Shown: positions 61,592-64,000 of the stretch, one piece after another
How the letters are laid out: every line of letters begins with the position of its first letter
How positions within the stretch are numbered: position 1 is the stretch's first letter
Notes under the pieces: model-generated
Seen by the model: only the letters and a program-made list of their open reading frames with translations
The model's database searches: none
What the model was told of the DNA's origin: nothing
Position numbers and translations under genes: made by a program
NCBI GenBank assembly: GCA_002914805.1
Contig: JXTB01000025.1
Coordinates: 1,199,907-1,263,906, forward strand
Direction: 5' to 3'
Length of the DNA stretch: 64,000 nucleotides
Source of the DNA: Parasponia andersonii
Lineage: Eukaryota > Streptophyta > Magnoliopsida > Rosales > Cannabaceae

Positions 61592-62133
61592 TGTAAAATC
61601 CTAGTTTTTATAGGAGTAAAAGGATCATTTGACCAAATTTTTTTTTTTAAAAAAATTAATTAATTAAATATTATATATATATACTCTCTCTCCCTCTTGT
61701 CTCCCCTCCCCGATCCCCTCTCTCACTCTCGTTCTCTCTCATTCTCTCGACTGAAGGAGCGCCGCCGCCACCTTGCCTACCGTCCGGCCAGGCTAGCTAC
61801 CGGCAAAGCTCTTCCATGCCGTCTACTGCCCATGCCACTGATCCCCGGTCACCGCCGAGCTCGACATCGTCGAAAAAATCTGTTTTTGGCCGCGGGAAAT
61901 TTAGATTTCCGGCGACAATTCCGACTGTTTAAGGTCACGTTCTTGGGCTCGTTGGGTTCGTATCGTCGAAAGGAATCTCAAGGTATATATTTCACAATCC
62001 CATTTTACCCAGTTTAAAAATTGTCATTTTTGGGTGTTTTTAAGTTTTGAATTTTAGTGTTTAATCCGACCATTAGATTTCGTTTTTTGTAATTACTTAA
62101 AGATTAAAATTAATTAATTAATCGCATTGTTTT
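61592..62133 (+). mobile_element. LTR remnant related to the Tekay-like element, copy 2
   Basis: The counterpart of 54511-55060. It is interrupted at 62133 by the inverted-repeat element and resumes at 63428. A 107-codon plus-strand frame here (61697-62017) runs through LTR sequence and is not a gene. Confidence 0.65.
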
Positions 62134-63427
62134 TGTTGGATAAAAATGGGTAAATGGGTTAAGGAAACAATTTGGGCTTGGTTTGGGCTTGGAAGCCCAA
62201 GTGGATTTTAAAGATTAAATTTGTTATAAAACTCATTTTCATGGACCATTTTGAAGCTAAAAAATTAAGTGGGAGATTGTTACACCGGTTGTAGTATGCA
62301 ATATATAAGGTTACAAACGTTTATAATAAATTTTTTCGATAAATAATGTTACCAAAATATTATGCTCCAACTTTGAGTAGAATTTCGGTTGTACTTCAGA
62401 ATAAAGGATTGTTAACCGTCGAGGGCTGTGTTCTACACAGAGTCCTTAAAACTGATTCGCTCCCTCCACCAGAATGCTTGAGGATTTTGCAAGCATCAGT
62501 CTCCCAGGATACAACGACGAAGAGCAGCAGGTGAAGCACCAACACCTCGACTCTACGAACTGGATAGCTTTGAACTCAAAATTTCTAGACACTCGAAAAG
62601 CTCTAGCTAAAAAAAAACTGAGGAACTCAAGAACACTTGAGAGAGAATGGCAAAGAGAAGAAGGCTTCTGTTTCTTTGTTTTGGTGTGTGGAATGAGGAG
62701 GGGAAGCTCACCTTTTATAGTCTCCAAGGAGGGACTTGGTAGCAAAACCAGAAAAATTTTCCATTAATCTCAAAACGTTTTCCAGTGATTAAACGTTTTC
62801 CAGAAACTAAAAAAGTTTCTGTTACTAACGTTTTATTAAACTGTGTAATAATATCCAAAACGTTCAGTTCATTCTGGTTCATAATGGGAAAAAAAAATAT
62901 TAGGCCACAACAAAAGGTTGGGCTTACTATGGTCCAAGTTTCGGCCCGGCATTCGTGTCCGCAGGTGCGGGCACACACGAGTCCATGCAAATTCAGGCCC
63001 AACCCCGAAGATTTGCACCCCCTCTGCGCGCGCTTGAGAGAGCATCTGTAATTGTTATTCTTACCACCATCACAAAACAAGGTTCTATATAAACCACTTG
63101 CACCATGCATTTCCCACCAATGTGGGATTATAATATTTTCCTTTCATTTTCCATTTCAATGGTGCACTTTTGAGCAACAATTTCTCATTTATCCGTGCAC
63201 CATTTTGAGCGTGTGAATATAGGAAATCGATGTCCTCGCAGAGGAGAACGAGAATTCACTAAGATCTTTCATCAACAAGATGTGGATCCCACTCAATTTT
63301 TTAGCTTCAAAATGGTCCATGAAAATGGGTTTTATAACAAATTTAATCTTTAAAATCCACTTGGGCTTCCAAGCCCAAGCCAAGCCCAAATTGTTTCCTT
63401 AACCCATTTATCCATTTTTATCCAACA
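62134..63427. mobile_element. 1.29-kb element with 141-bp terminal inverted repeats
   Basis: It begins TGTTGGATAAAAATGGG and ends CCATTTTTATCCAACA. The outer 141 bp (62134-62274 and 63287-63427) are inverted copies with only about four mismatches by eye. It is flanked by GTTTT at 62129-62133 and 63428-63432, and the uninterrupted site is visible in unit 1 near 55036-55050. The 5-bp duplication and TG...CA ends are LTR-like; the long inverted repeats are not. Right after the left repeat, 'aagtgggagattgtt' resembles a copia polypurine tract. The interior has short frames without known domains, so it is non-autonomous. Confidence 0.85.
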
Positions 63428-63754
63428 GTTTTTATTTCTTAGAGAATGGCCACGTTTCAGTCAGTCGCTACACATCAGCTCGATGGAATAAAATCTTGAT
63501 GATATTCTTTATTATAATGAACACGCACGACACACAACAAAAGCATAGGATAAATATTAATAAAATTATGTTCCTTAAAACGTAATTTAATGTGATTGTA
63601 ACTAATTTTACCTCTTAGGAGACAACGAAAAGCCTGGGTGAAAATATTCAACAAAAGAGACTTGTGTCTAATGCATATTGTCCAAGACTATAGGTGATAG
63701 ACCAATAATACTTTTCATATATACTTTTGGTATTAATTCAATACAATTTATTAT

Positions 63755-64000
63755 AACATTTTGACGAAAGTTTTGTCATCACATCATGACAGTAAATGAA
63801 CGGAAAGTGATTTGAAAGCACCCAGTTGCAAGATTCCATATTTTGATCAAAACAACCGTACACAGTATTTGGATGGAGTTATGGGTTCCAACTACCAAGT
63901 CCATGCATTACCAAATAACTATCAATCTCCTTTCCGTGGTCCAAAAGTAGCCTTAGTCACTATAATATAACTAAGCATACATCTCATATTCTCGTTATAC
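63755..64000. other. 3' flank of a further UGT copy (E) beyond the window
   Basis: This matches the DNA about 280-530 bp downstream of the copy D stop codon (55360-55613) almost base for base. By collinearity, a UGT gene on the minus strand should end about 0.3 kb to the right of the window edge. Confidence 0.7.

Larger units (their letters stand above)
58262..64000. repeat. Tandem segmental duplication, unit 2 (runs off the right edge)
   Basis: Collinear with 51757-55613 and then with the 3' flank of UGT copy D (63755-64000 matches about 55360-55613). It differs by the 1.29-kb insertion at 62134-63427 and by about 620 bp that unit 1 lacks because of the N gap. It contains no complete gene within the window. 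Confidence 0.88.

Noticed and set aside
61697..62017. 106-codon plus-strand ORF, Arg/Pro-rich
   Set aside because: It lies in an LTR remnant; the equivalent region of unit 1 is not open over this length.
62346..63110. Overlapping ORFs inside the inverted-repeat element
   Set aside because: They overlap on both strands, lack domains and have no start or splice context.
1..64000. A bacterial-type defence or CRISPR system
   Set aside because: The window is plant nuclear DNA; the repeats are LTRs, microsatellites and tandem duplications without spacer structure.

Overview
This is a plant nuclear window: AT-rich, with spliced genes, long spacers and several LTR retrotransposons. Three single-copy genes fix it as a eudicot, probably a rosid; I cannot name the species.

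Left part (1-26.5 kb): the 5' half of the meiotic TPR gene ZIP4/SPO22 (minus strand, running off the left edge), a complete FRIGIDA-like gene closest to FRL3 (minus) and a complete BIR1-type LRR receptor kinase (plus). From memory, the Arabidopsis counterparts are At5g48390, At5g48385 and At5g48380, so this looks like conserved microsynteny. Between FRL3 and BIR1 sits a heavily decayed ~10.3 kb Ty3/gypsy element of the Tat/Ogre type. BIR1 appears to use a GC-AG intron.

Right part (27-64 kb): a tandem cluster of UGT74-like UDP-glycosyltransferase genes on the minus strand. Copy A (28.2-35.7 kb) has open exons, but its single intron is stretched to about 6.2 kb by a Ty1/copia element. Copy B (45.8-47.6 kb) is a pseudogene with three TAG stops, and its 3' end is cut by a Tekay-like Ty3/gypsy chromovirus. 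Copy C (49.2-49.8 kb) is an exon-1 relic carrying a small insertion, followed by a copia fragment. Copy D (55.9-57.6 kb) is intact, with a 316-bp intron. The block from about 51.76 to 58.26 kb repeats from 58.26 kb to the right edge, so a further UGT copy E is expected just outside the window. Copies A, B and D carry Phe instead of Trp at position 22 of the PSPG box.

Other structure: a 1.29 kb insertion with 141-bp terminal inverted repeats yet TG...CA ends and a 5-bp target duplication; two related LTR remnants; 27-bp, 38-bp and 56-bp tandem repeats; simple repeats; and two N gaps (37016-37236 and 52540-52641), both probably shorter than the sequence they hide. I found no tRNA or rRNA gene. 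CRISPR arrays and operons do not apply. Nothing here is a clearly new biochemical system; the most interesting points are the UGT cluster and its transposon history, the Phe22 change, the GC-AG intron and the inverted-repeat element.
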